From the NCBI GenBank assembly GCA_022560025.1, contig JAFISE010000077.1, positions 62,001 through 126,000 on the forward strand: a stretch of DNA of 64,000 nt, written 5' to 3'. The translations under genes and the position numbers were made by a program. Of the stretch, positions 35,887 to 47,469 are shown piece by piece. Below the pieces are notes generated by a model. That model did not search any database, had not been told where the DNA came from, and was given only the letters and a program-made list of their open reading frames with translations. Position 1 is the stretch's first letter. Each line of letters opens with the position of its first letter. This stretch comes from Stagonosporopsis chrysanthemi. Its lineage: Eukaryota > Ascomycota > Dothideomycetes > Pleosporales > Didymellaceae.

Positions 35887-36792
35887 GACCTCATCCTCCA
35901 ATCTGCCCGAGCTTGAGGGCGGCCAGTCAGCAGACGTGACGGCGCGACAAGCAGAAGACAAACAAGCAGAAGACAAACAAGCAGCAGCGTTCAAAGGTGA
36001 CGTGGCTTCGAACTTGTCTTTGCAAGCGGAGACGAGGGAGCTACACGGCACCTATCACTCCATGTCGGTTGTAGGTACTTCGTACCAGTAGCGCGCGCAA
36101 AGCCGGCCGCACCGACGCGCCAGAAACCCTGGCCAAAACCAAACATCTGTCTTGGCATCACGACCGCGCCCAACACCATTGCCCGTTTCTACCACTCTCT
36201 GCACGTGGCCTGCAAGTCCCGCTCTGCCACCCCGGAATTGCTCGCCGCCGGCCTCCCCAAGTCTGCAGCTTGCTAACAATCGTGCCGCACTGTATACGCC
36301 GTGCCCCTCCAGTCCCACTGTGCATGCAGGAGGTCCCGGCACAGAACCAGCAAATCCGCCGTCTTCGCCTCCAAATTCTTTAGCCGGACCAGACACTGCA
36401 GTCACGGCCTGTTGCTGCCTGTCCGCGAAGCTGAGCTGCCCTGTGCTATCGACCCACTGCATGATCTCGCTATCGAGATCTGCGCACTCCCGGGATCGAT
36501 TTTGGGCCTGACGCTGTCGCCGCCGTCTCGTGCCGTTTGAAAGGGCACATAACCGCCCAGTATAGTGCGTTTGTTGTAAAGTCACGTCTGAAAGAGCTCG
36601 AGCGTACTCCTGCAGCTTTACAGACGGGGAATCTTGGCTTACGTTACCTTCATTCGCGCTCGGCACTCGAGTCACTGATTCTAAAATTTTCCCTTCCATC
36701 CTGTGTTGTCCCTCGTCTAGCGCCATCGAGACATCTCCTGCAAGCTGTCTCCTAAATCGCACTCTCTGGGTTCATTGGGAGCGTTTCCCGCC
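35887..36792. promoter_or_regulatory. Divergent promoter region of the TBC and Mms1-like genes
   Basis: This 906-bp region lies between two genes transcribed away from each other. It has a short duplicated AAGCAGAAGACAAAC unit near 35950-35980. ORFs on both strands are short and without family motifs. Confidence 0.55.
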
Positions 36793-39700
36793 ATGAACCA
36801 CCAGATCCAAGGCCTGGTCCTCGTCAATAATGAATGGGTCTCAAGACCGCTCGACGTGTATCAGATCATGGCACGAGCACAGCAAGACGATACTGAGATG
36901 CGGGAACCGCTCGTTAAGCCACCCGCCAATCCCAGTGTGCCTGGATATGGTATTTTGTCGAGGACAGTTTTGCCCAGTCCACTGTTAAAATACATCTTCT
37001 CCGCTACCATACGTCACAAGGACCTCAACGATGTTGTACTTATAGGTGAGGACTCTGTGCAGCTGATCCAAATTCACGACTACGGGCGCCTTCGACGTGT
37101 CGCAGTCAAGTCTGACTTCGGCGGCAAAATTCTGACAGCACGCGTGTTTGGTGACCTTCGCGAGGTCTGCGTGAAACAAGGCTTAGGGAATCCGTTGCCG
37201 AAGAATCCGATGCTTCACCGGAGCAGACTGTCAGCCGCAGGGCATGGGGATCAAGAACTGCCCCCGGAAGTGGCCGTTCTCACCCTTACTTCGCGGATGC
37301 TGATGTTCCTGTGGGTTCAACAGGGCGCAACAGGCAGATCTGTATTTAAGCAGAAAACTGTCAAGCTTCCCGCGGGCTCTTCGCGTTTTGATCGTCTCGG
37401 CCAACACCTCGCTGTGGACCAAAAGCGTCGCGCTATAGCTGTGGCTGCCTTCGAAGGCCGATTTGTCCTTTACAAAACAAAGTCTATGCACTCATGGCGG
37501 CATGAGTTGCGGGCTGGTGCAGATACGACGCCCATCGACGACGAACGTATTATTTCTCTCGAGGGTCGGATAATGCACATGGAATTTCTTGCCACATCCG
37601 GAGGACAGGATGACCACCACGTTGTTCTGCTGTTTATCATTGTGCATCAAGGATTGACGAAGATAACGTGCTTCGACTGGGACTGCAGGTACGATTTGAG
37701 TACAGCGACTCCTCGTACAGAGCGAGTTGCAGTAGACTTTGGTGTGTTTGCCCAGAATCTTGAACGAGTACCCGAGTGAAGCTGACAGACTTAGATGACC
37801 AGAACCCTTCTCTGTTGATTCCTCTCAATCGCAGTCCCGACTTTCTTCTCATCTTTGATACCCATATTTCCGCTTACAAAGACGTCCTCTCCGGCGCCCC
37901 ACAACGTACGGCCATTCCAATCCCCGATCATATACTAGCATCACTTCACCCTGGCGACAGCACACATCGACCGCAATGGGTGCAGTGGGATAAGACCACT
38001 CGCAATCCCGACTTTCCTAAGGAGTCCTTCTATGTCGCGCGCGAAGACGGTCGGGTCATGTATGTGGAGCAAGGTCCAGCCGGAGCTGTTGACATGGATG
38101 ATGCCGGCGAATGGCCTTACCGAATCGACAAAGCTTTCGCTTGTATCAATGTTGACAACTCAGAGTTTTCGCAATCTTACCCAGACGTGCTGATTGCTGG
38201 GGCCGCGGGGAACGACGGGCTGCTGTGCAAGGTCGGTGCCTGGCCATTGGAGTATTCATATGCGAGCAAGTACCCGTCCATGAATCAGTTCACTTACGTC
38301 GAGTCGATGCCAGATTGGAGTCCACTTACAGGGTTATGTGTCACAGACCTTCCCGGAATTCGAAGCCCATACGAACGTGAGCGCTGCGCATTATTCGTAA
38401 CTAATGGAATTGCACCTCACGGGCAGATATCTGAACTTCGGCATGGCTTACGCGCGCTTATCGATGGATCTTTCAGCGGTATGAATGGGTGCACTGGTTT
38501 GTGGGTACTCCATCATGCCAGTCAGACTGTTGATCTTGGGGGCAAGACTGCCAGGCACCATCTCGCCATGGTGATAGTCTCCTTGCCACTCGAGACTCTC
38601 CTGCTGCGTCTTATTCGCACACAACCGGAAGGTCATGGCGCTTGGGACGATGGGTTTTGGAACGTTACTCAGCTGCCATCCGAGGACGAGCCTGTGGATG
38701 ATGGCATTGTACGAAGCGAGGAAACCATATCTGCCTGCACGCTATCAGATCGCTTCTCAATTCAGATGACTCGCAGGTCCGCACAGATACTTATCACGCC
38801 CAGTCTAACTTTGATCGACAAGGTTGAGTTCTCCACACCCATCTTGATGGGCGCGTCAAGGACAAATTGTGCCTTGGCTGCGATAGTTTTCAAAGATTCC
38901 GGCACAATCTACTTAGACATCATGGCCATCTTAGAAGACGGGACTTTCGACAAATACCAGCAAGCACAATCACGCCAAGCATTGACTGCTGATCCTACGT
39001 GCATTGAACTTCTCGATATTGGCGGGGCAACCCATGTTTTTGTTGGCACACTCGACTCGAGGGTATTGCTATTTCGTGTCTCACGGGAATTTACCTTATC
39101 CAGAGCTTTTGAATCGTCACTTAATTCGATCTCTATCGAGCGCTCGCGCACATTGTGTGAGAGCGCGGTAGTATTGAAGCTGGGCAGTGATCAAGCACTA
39201 GTCTGTGCTACCCGAGATGGTCTGCTTTTGAGCCGGCGCTTGCATCCTGTGGCATCACACGCCAGCGGAATCTTTGCAGTTAATTTGAAAGCGCCATTTG
39301 AGACGGTTGCCGCAACAACGTTGTCAGAGTGGCGGGTAACAAGAATGGGATCGACCTCAGCCAAGATACACTTGAGTTCTACTGACGAAGCCGCTGCTTT
39401 TGTGTCATGTGGATCCGACTTTTGCCGAATCCGACTGTCTGCAGCTAAGTCGTCGATGTTAGATGTTGATGTTGATTCGATTTGGTTCGTTGACCGGGCA
39501 AGCCCAGGATATCACCAACACCCAGTGACAGCAGTGCATCAATTACCTAGTCTTGTAGGGAAAGATGCCCTCATGGAAAGGAATCTTGATGGCTTTCTCC
39601 TCGTCGTATCGGGCGATCAGATGCTATATGCGCAGCTAGATACGGACACTGAACATGGCGGCTTCAGCTCGTACCTGCGACCTGCAGGTGAAGCAAAGAC

Positions 39701-41230
39701 TCTCCCGCGAAGATTGATCATTTGTGCAAAGCCTACGTATGTGGCCTATCTCCGACTACCACGTAAGTTCCTCATAGCCACGACGGAACCGAAGCAGGAA
39801 GGGGCGTCGAGCGGAGGCTACCGGGTGATACACTCAAGTCTGAGACTTCTCAACGTACACGATGACAAACCCCTTGATGAGACTGAGGTCAAACAAGAAG
39901 TGGAATTGGAGCTCGGTAATAGAGCACTTGTGGCCCAGTACGCGCTCAACCATGCAGAGCGTGTATACTCGATCGCCGACTGGCCCTTCGAAGATGATCG
40001 CGGCAGGAAGTATAATCTTGTCATTGTGGGTACTGGAGTCAGAGATGGACCAGGGAATGAGTCCGGAAGAAGGCTCATCTTCAACCTGGGACAACGTGGA
40101 TCAAGGCTGTCATTACAAAAGGAGTCGACATACCCACACCCAGTCTATTGTATTGCTATGTTCGACAGACGCGCCACCGTGAGCGTTGTGGGAAAGCTAC
40201 TGCAGTTTGATGAGTTCGATGCGGGACTTGGCAGGCAAGTAGTGCTTCTGATCGCCGACAAGTTGTGGCTAACGGATAAAGATGGTTCAATCGTGGGTCT
40301 AAAGAGCTCCCATCGCCCGGTATACACCTTACGGCTTCTGGTACCAAGGTTTATGTCTCGACATTACAACACTCCCATCTCTGCTTTGAAGTCACTCGAG
40401 GACTTGATGATTCCAGAGTCGACATTGAGCAGCTCTTTACTGACAGCCGCGAGCGGTCATGTACCCATCACCTGGCACTCCATAACGTTGACCTCCAGAA
40501 TGAACCCACAAAGGAAAACGAATCACTGGTTCTACTCACGGACAAGAAAACCGCCACAATAACGGGCCTGTACAGTTCCGGCGAGAGTACTATCAAGAAT
40601 TCTGCGACAACTTTATTCGAGGCAAGCCTTCCTCGGACAGTGATCCGTCTGCAGCGTGGAGATATTCGACCTCCCTGGCGTCGGCCATCTAGGTTCATCC
40701 AGCGTTCTGAAAAGAGCACAGGAGTTCTCGTTGACGACATTGTTGGTGCATGTTCCGACGGAACTTTGTATTCGTTTTCTATTCTGATGAAACCTGCATG
40801 TCATATGTTACGCTTCTTACAGAATATCGTCCAACTCAAGCAAAGCCTTGATCGGACGAATCAATTCACTATCATTAGTCATCGCAGCGGCGACATTCTC
40901 AACGTACTGATGAACGGCGCAGATGGGGCAAAAGACTGTGTTATCCGTGCCAGGGATGTCGATCCGAGACAGCAAGAGCGTGGTGCGTTCGGAGCCAGAA
41001 GTAATCACGTTGATGCAGACCATCTACTTAGCTATTTTGGGACGGGTGGTGATCTTGCAGATCTGCTCTCGACAGACGTAGAAGAAGACCTTTCTGCACT
41101 CTTCCTGGAACTCGCAAGAGCACTGCTGCCCAGGGGCAGCTTCCATTTGCGTTACGGTGCTACTGAATGGGACCACGTCTTGCATAGTGTTCAGGAATGG
41201 TTAGAGGAGTTGCTTTTGCCTTTGTTATAG
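36793..41230 (+). CDS. Mms1/DDB1-like beta-propeller protein (thermotolerance-protein type)
   Basis: Three exons: 36793-37741, 37795-40234 and 40282-41230, 1,445 residues in total. The protein has the size and look of the Mms1_N and CPSF-A/DDB1 superfamily: three beta-propellers that serve as adaptors of cullin ubiquitin ligases or of RNA processing. Supporting blocks are GYGILSRTVLPSPLLKYIFS near the N-terminus, NDVVLIGEDSVQLIQIHDYG, and the late ELPSPGIHLTASGTKVYVST. The C-terminal helical end is ELARALLPRGS then EWLEELLLPLL. Intron 1 is GT-AG (53 bp). Intron 2 (47 bp) is GC-AG: AG|GCAAGT donor, GGCTAAC branch site, AAAG acceptor. A GT donor four bases away would break the frame, so the apparent frame change near 40,262 is an intron, not a mutation. 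The gene ends directly against the AT-rich island. Function in DNA repair or heat tolerance is family inference. Confidence 0.85.
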
Positions 41231-41427
41231 TCAATTCACTAGGATTTATTTAAATCAGGTAACATAGTACTAAGATATTGCTTTTACTTTGTTATAAAAA
41301 ATAAATATATGTTCTTTCTTTTTTTATTGCTTTAAAACATCTTATACTAGAATTTAAAAGTTAGAATTTTTATCTTTATTTAGACATAGTAGTATTATAA
41401 TATATAAAGTAAAGAGCTAGAAACTTA

Positions 41428-41780
41428 GTAATATACTTTATAGGTAAGCTAGCTATACAGGCAAGCTAGCTACTTTTACTAAGACCTTACTAAAACCTAC
41501 TTTATTATAGCTTAAATACTACACTTTAGCTCTATATAAAGTAGAGTAACTTGTAATATTACTTAGAGACTTCTTTGACTTTATTCTTATATATTTATAC
41601 ATTGTGCCTACTCTCTCTATACTATCTACAGCGTTGTTACGATAGCTTGCCCTCTTTAGCACGTTCCTACTTCTTTGCCTTCTTCTTGTTACTATGCGCC
41701 CTAAACTCTTACAAAGTAGCTAGTTATAGGCTATCTTTAACTATAAGAGTCTTTTTTATCTTAATACACTTTCTTATATA
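41428..41780 (-). mobile_element. pogo/Fot1-type transposon, right-end fragment in reverse orientation
   Basis: Read on the minus strand, this stretch matches the last roughly 340 bp of the intact-ended element at 47,412-49,277, including the stem TTTAGGGCGC, the AACAACGCTGTAG block and the terminal repeat with its duplicated 17-bp unit. Most differences are C-to-T or G-to-A. A few non-RIP differences inside the repeat suggest a diverged subfamily. The rest of this copy is lost or unrecognisable. Confidence 0.75.
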
Positions 41781-42273
41781 TATTTTATATAACGCTGTAA
41801 TTCTATCTTTAATAACCTTAATAAATATTAAATAAACATTTACCTTAGTATAACCTTATATTCTACCTAGTACAACTCTACTCTAAGTCTAATAAGTATA
41901 AAAAGAGATACCTCTATAAAGTGTAAATAGATAGTTATAAAGTATTTTTTTAAATAAAACTTACAACAATAAAGATCTTATTCTATAGTTTATCTTACTA
42001 CTTTAAAATACTTTATAGTAGATACTTATATAATTTAGACTTTTCTAGTATCTTGTATTATTATATTATACTTTAAAACTTGTTCTAGCTAGTAATAGTC
42101 TATTATAATCTCTTTTTATTAGCTAACTAAATACTAACACCTAGTAAATACTAATATATATAGTATAGTAATTATATAGGCTTTCTTATATAGTATAGTT
42201 ATAGTATAGTTTATTATATGTTACGTAACAAGCTTACTTCTTAGTAGTTAAGCTAGGTAGGTTGTATATATAG

Positions 42274-42339
42274 AGCTTATGCAGCTTATATTAAGCCTAG
42301 TAAGCCTAGCTTATGCAGCTTATATTAAGCTTAGTAAGC
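42274..42339 (+). repeat. 34-bp period direct repeat, two copies
   Basis: Two 32-bp units (42274-42305 and 42308-42339) begin AGCTTATGCAGCTTATATTA and differ by a single C/T change. They lie upstream of the gag remnant and could be part of a long terminal repeat or leader of the retroelement; a TGTTACGTAACA start at about 42219 would fit an LTR edge. Confidence 0.7.
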
Positions 42340-43020
42340 TACTATACTTACAATGTATCTCCTTAGTATATAGTCTTATAAGAACACAACTATTAGAGTT
42401 TATATTTAATCTAAGTAATAATCTTAATTATTAGATCTTAACTTAACTTTTAAGCTAGATAGTCTACTCTATACTACTTATTATTACCTAAGGACTAGCA
42501 AATAGGTCTCTATATTAAGATCTTAGAATCTGTAATATCTTAATAGGCTTATACTTAATTTAGACAATTAGTAGCTTAAGTCGTAGCTCTAACTTAGATC
42601 TATCTTTTATATATACAGAAACTTAAGCTAGCTCTTTTAGTTAGCTAGGTACCTTAGATTAGAGCTAAATGTAGAGACCTATCTCTTAGCAGCCTAGGTT
42701 ATTAAATAACTTTTGTTTTGTTAGACTATTAGATACACCTTCTATATAAAAAATATAGATCTAAATTATACCTATAAATTAAACTAATAATCTTTAGAAT
42801 TAGCCTTAAACTTACAGAGATATTGCGAATTTAAGATCCTAATAAAGAGACTTATTTGCTAGCCTAATTACCTTTAGCTTTAAGACAGACAGATTATATC
42901 TATACTCTTTATTACTAGCCTTACAAACTCTCTATTACTATATTTATTCTTAAGAACTAATTAAATAGTGCTTATAAGCTTTGCTTAAAGTATAACCTTA
43001 ATATTTTAAATACCTATAAG

Positions 43021-45925
43021 ATGTCTACTAGCTTAGGAACTTGTGCTACCTCTAGTAGCTCTTGCCTATCTAACTCTAATTACAATAATATAGATATAGA
43101 CAGTACTTTAGCTTCTTTTAATAATATAAATATTATTAAGCCTAACTTCTATAAAGGTAGTTGTACTAAGTTAGAAGATTAGCTTATATAATAAAACCTC
43201 TACTTTATATTCTAAGATAATAAGGTACTAGAAGACTAATGTGTCTCTTTAGTTACTAGCTATATGCGTAGCAGAGCTCTTACGTAGATAAAGCTGTTTT
43301 TTTACTACTACTATAGTACTAAAGACTCTACTAATATTAATAAGTAGATAGAAGATTTTTACTTATTTAAGAAATAGATTTAACTTGTGTTTAAAATATC
43401 TAATAAACTTATAATAGCTTAATATAATATCTAGTGTCTTTAGTAAACTACTTTAGTTACAGACTACATAGCAGAGTTTTAGCAACTTGCTACGTTAACT
43501 AGATTTAACAACACTGCGCTTATAACACTATTCTACTAAGGCCTTAATCTAAGAGTTAAGAAAGAACTTATACACTCTAGTGTAGTAATTAACACTATAG
43601 AATAACTAGCTACTAAAGCAACTAAAATTAACGTACGTCTCTTTAAGCTTATAGAAGAACTTAGAAACAACTTATATTCTTAAGCCTCTTAAGTAATACT
43701 AACTTAACTATACAACTAATAGAGAAACAATAACTATTATAGATAATAAAGTAGATGTTACACGTCTAATACTTTATAAAGAGTCTATAATAGTACTAAT
43801 AGTAGTTTCTATAGCTAGAAGGTAATAGACCTTTCTAATCTTAATAAAGGGCCTAAGAAGTAGAATAAGAAAGACAAAGGTAGTAAAGAAAAGAACAAGT
43901 CTCTAGTAACTTGTTATATATATAGCAAAGTAGAACACTTTGCTAGAAACTACTAAAGCAAGAGTAAAGTAATATAGCAACTTAATATACTTACTAGCAA
44001 CAACGCTAATAATAGTAAGTAAAAAGTACTTACTAGAGACCTAGGACACCTTATAGAAGATCTTAAATAGTTAAAGTTAGAAGACAAAGAGTATATTACT
44101 CTTAATAAGAACTATTACAATATGTATAGCAGGGCTCTTATACTATATTAGAAAGTCTTATCTGTACTCTGCTTTTATATTGTCTAATAAGTAGAGAAAT
44201 ATAGCAACTTTATAGAAGATAATATAGAAGAAACAGAGCGCAATATATATAAAGACAAAATAAAATAGTACTAATACCTAGATAATATTATAAAGGCTAA
44301 GAATTATCTTAAAAGAGACTTAGAAGCACTTAAGAAATTTAAGAAACAGCTACAATACTTATAATAATCTAACATTAAGTAGTACAAGCTTGTATAGAAT
44401 ATATAGAAAAAAAAATAAGTTTTAGAAATAACTAGCTTATATACTATATTATAAGCCTGCTTATACTATAGACAGAAGACTTGCGCTAATATTATCTAGC
44501 ACTACTAAGAAGGTCTTCTAAGATATATAAAACAAGAAGTACTACTAGTTACTATAAGTATACTACTACTATAACTACTATAAAGCTTATAAAGAAAAAT
44601 AAGCTAGAAGCAAAGTAGTTTCTAATAAAAAAAGATAGGTACTACTAACTATAGTTTAAATGTCTATAAACAAGATATATAGAACACTTCTAGAACAAAT
44701 ATTATTTATACTACTTTCTTAGTGCTGTAAATGTTAATAAGATCTTAATAATATACTTAGTATACAACAAAGGATATAATAGTAATAATTAAGCTAAATA
44801 CCTTAATCTTAAATATACAACGTATTTTAGCCTAAAAGAGATTTATAGCTTTACTATATATAATAAGTCTTTTTTAGACGTATAACTAGACACTATAAAA
44901 GGTAGTACTAAAGAATATACTATGTTAATAACTTATAGAGATCTAGAGATTAATATAATAATACTCTTAAAGCCTTTTTTCTTATTTAGATTCTTGTTAA
45001 GCTAAATAGCTAATAGATAACAGTAATAGTAGACTTAAGAGTATAAAGAAATTACGTATCTTAATACACTATTAATTATATAGATATAACTAAGCAAAGG
45101 AAACAAGAACTATACTCTTTATAAGCTACTAATAGAGAACTAATACTAGGAGAATTAGTAGTAACCTATAAAGTAATACTACAACCTTTTAAAATAAGAA
45201 ATTACTATAAGTAGATAACTCTAGACGTTCTAGGAACAGCTGCCTATAATATTATATTAGGATTGCCTTAGTTATAAAAAGACAATCTACTAATAGATTA
45301 GAGGTGTAACAAGCTTTTATTAGAGCGCTGTAACTATAGCATAATATAGCTAGATCCTACATAGCTTATAATATAGCTAGTAGGTAAGAAGAAGATAAGT
45401 AATATCTTTTCAACTAAGACGTGCTAAGATAAAGTAATTAACTACATAGAGACTAATTAGCCTCTAGCTTATAAAGTAGTAGTTAAGGAGAAAAGTGCAC
45501 TTTCTACTATTCTTAACATATATAGACAGTATACACAGATGTTTAAAGAAGAGCTTACAGCAAAAGCTCTGCCTAAGTATAAGCTCTAGAATTATAAGAT
45601 TAAGCTCTAGAAAGAAAGCAACTAACTTTTAGGCTACTATACTAGTTATTAGAGAAGAAACTTAACTTATTACGTAAATATATTAAAGAGAACCTTAAGA
45701 AGAGATTTTTTAAACAATTAGAATTACCTGTAGAGTACTCTATTGTATTTGTCCTTAAAAAGATAGCAAGCTAAAGCCTTATATTAACTTTAAAAAGCTT
45801 AATAATATTATAATTAAGAATTAATACCCCCTAGCTGATATTATAGAGTTGCAGAATTAATTATAAAAAGCTTAGTACTTAACTATATTAGACTTAAGAA
45901 GAGCGTATAACTATATCTATATTAG
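43021..45925 (+). mobile_element. Decayed Ty3/gypsy retrotransposon (gag, protease, partial RT)
   Basis: From about 43021 a Gag frame can be read through stops (STLASFNNINIIKPNFYKG, then SYMRSRALT and FYxGLNLRVKKEL-like pieces). A zinc knuckle follows at 43912-43959 as TCYIYSKVEHFARNY, where the second and third cysteines of the C-x2-C-x4-H-x4-C motif have become Tyr. A retropepsin follows at about 45030-45370 (VDLRV, then ITLDVLGTAAYNIILGLP). The reverse transcriptase starts at about 45780 with NFKKLNNIIIKN and LDLRRAYNYIYIRLAN, and is cut by the foldback element at 45,921. RT palm, RNase H and integrase are not seen. The protease-before-RT order with this RT motif is that of Ty3/gypsy. The element is non-functional. 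Confidence 0.85.
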
Positions 45926-46358
45926 GCTAGCGAACTAGGTACCTCTATGTACTTAGAGTCTCTAACTTTAGGTAGGTATAACTCTATAATTATTTAAGAT
46001 ACAGCTTAGTAGTATATTACACAATAGAATGCGCTGCGCTAGAGCCTTTAAACAAGCTGCTGTTTACCTAATTTAGATTAGTTTTAGCTTAGTTATATCG
46101 CCTAGAATAGCTAGATAGTTTGTACTACCTCTACCTCTACTTAACCCTAGGGTCTACAAACTTTCTATAGGTTCTAAGTAATATATCTAAGCTAAAACTA
46201 ATCTAAATTAGGCAAGTAGTAGCTCTTTTAAGAGCTCTAGCTTAGTATATTCTATAGTGTAATATATTACTAAGCTGTGTCTTAAATATTTAAAGAGTTA
46301 TACCTATCTAAAGCTAGAGACTCTAAGTATACAAGAGTACCTAGTTTGCTAGCTTAAT
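45921..46358. mobile_element. Foldback element, about 0.43 kb, inserted in the gypsy RT
   Basis: Two arms of roughly 200 bp are inverted repeats of each other. The left arm begins ATTAGGCTAGCGAACTAGGT and the right arm ends, read in reverse, ATTAAGCTAGCAAACTAGGT. The inner parts also match, for example CCTAATTTAGATTAGTTTTA on both arms. Only a short centre around 46130-46160 is unpaired. No coding sequence is present. It interrupts the reverse transcriptase reading frame. It may be a MITE-like foldback or a tail-to-tail inverted duplication. Confidence 0.85.
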
Positions 46359-47408
46359 TAGTCTTACTATTTATTATCCTTACTAGCTAGTACTATCTAT
46401 CTACTTAGTATAAGAAAGCAGAGATCCTATATAACTAGGTAATTATAGTTAGTAATAATAGCTAGATAAATAACAAGCTAAGAGTAAAGTAGCTAAAGTA
46501 CTTTAATACTTATATAAAGACTTGTATCTTTAGTATATATTACTTACTTGTCTTTAATAGCTATAAGAGCTACTACTTTCTTAAGTTTTAAAAGCTTTAT
46601 AAAGAGAACAATATCTATATACTCTATATACTACCTTACTTATTCTACTTACTATAGCTACTTAATATTAGCTGCTTCTTACTATTAAAGTATGTGTATA
46701 GCTATAAGGTTAAGAGCCTTATCTACTACTATATTAATTATATTACTAAGCTTAAGTTCTTACTAGCCTTTAAGGTAGTATATAATTAATTATTTACTTT
46801 AGCTAATATCTACTTAGCTTTTTAAAGTGTAAGCCTTATACTTTTCTAGCTAGATACTATTTAATTAAAGCTTAACGTGTAGCTGTATATACCTACTCTA
46901 GCTACTCTACTAAAAGCACTCTAGAAAGCGTATACACTAAGTAATATATACTAACTTAAAGCTTAATTAACTCTAATATATAAGTATATATACTAATATA
47001 AGAGCTTAGTACTTACTTCTATTATTAAAGTAACTAATTAGCTTAAAAGAAGTACTAAAGTAATAATACTCTTAGCTAAGTTAATATATAATTAAATTAC
47101 TAGCCTTAAGAAGGCTAATAAGAGAGTGTTAGTGTATAAATAGTATAAAAAAAAGTATATACAGTAGTATAAGGTCTTAATAAAGAGAGCTAGAGAAAAT
47201 CTACTTGCTTAAGGTAAAGCTAATTAGTAGATTGCTTATAAGTAGTTTTAAAAAAGAGAGCAATTAGGTGTAAGCTGCTAAGCTCTTGCACACTATAAGA
47301 AGTATAGAGAGACTAGATATAATTCTTATATATGTAAGAAAGATACTTTAGATACTACTTAATCTACTCTATTAATATCTATATATTGTCTTATAAGGTA
47401 GTTAAGAT
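46359..47408 (+). mobile_element. pogo/Fot1-type transposase remnant, heavily mutated
   Basis: Pieces of a DDE transposase can be read with stops: NNKLRVK-LKYFNTYIKT, then KLYKENNIYILYILP, LLNISCFLLLKYVYSYKV, and INYITKLKFLLAFKVVYN. These line up with the neighbouring copy (YYKDNKIITVYILLYLL, LLNIGCFAFLKKVY). They match the pogo-family pattern C-K-x-N-N-I ... PPHSSHLLQPLDVGCF after C-to-T decay. The N-terminal part is missing, and no clear right terminal repeat was found before the next element starts. Confidence 0.75.
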
Positions 47409-47469
47409 ATAACATACTCTACAGGCAAGTTGCCTATATAGGCAAGTTGCCTACTTTTGCTAAGACTCT
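47409..47469 (+). repeat. Left terminal inverted repeat, C-to-T mutated
   Basis: This pairs with 49220-49280 over 61 bp with no gaps. Seventeen positions differ, and in all of them this copy carries the A or T where the right copy has G or C. No transversion was found. Confidence 0.9.

Noticed and set aside
40235..40300. Apparent frameshift in the Mms1-like gene
   Set aside because: A GC-AG intron with a consensus donor and branch site explains it without a mutation.
41575..41835. 86-codon ORF in the AT-rich island
   Set aside because: It is antisense to the reverse-oriented pogo fragment and its Leu/Tyr-rich composition reflects AT bias.
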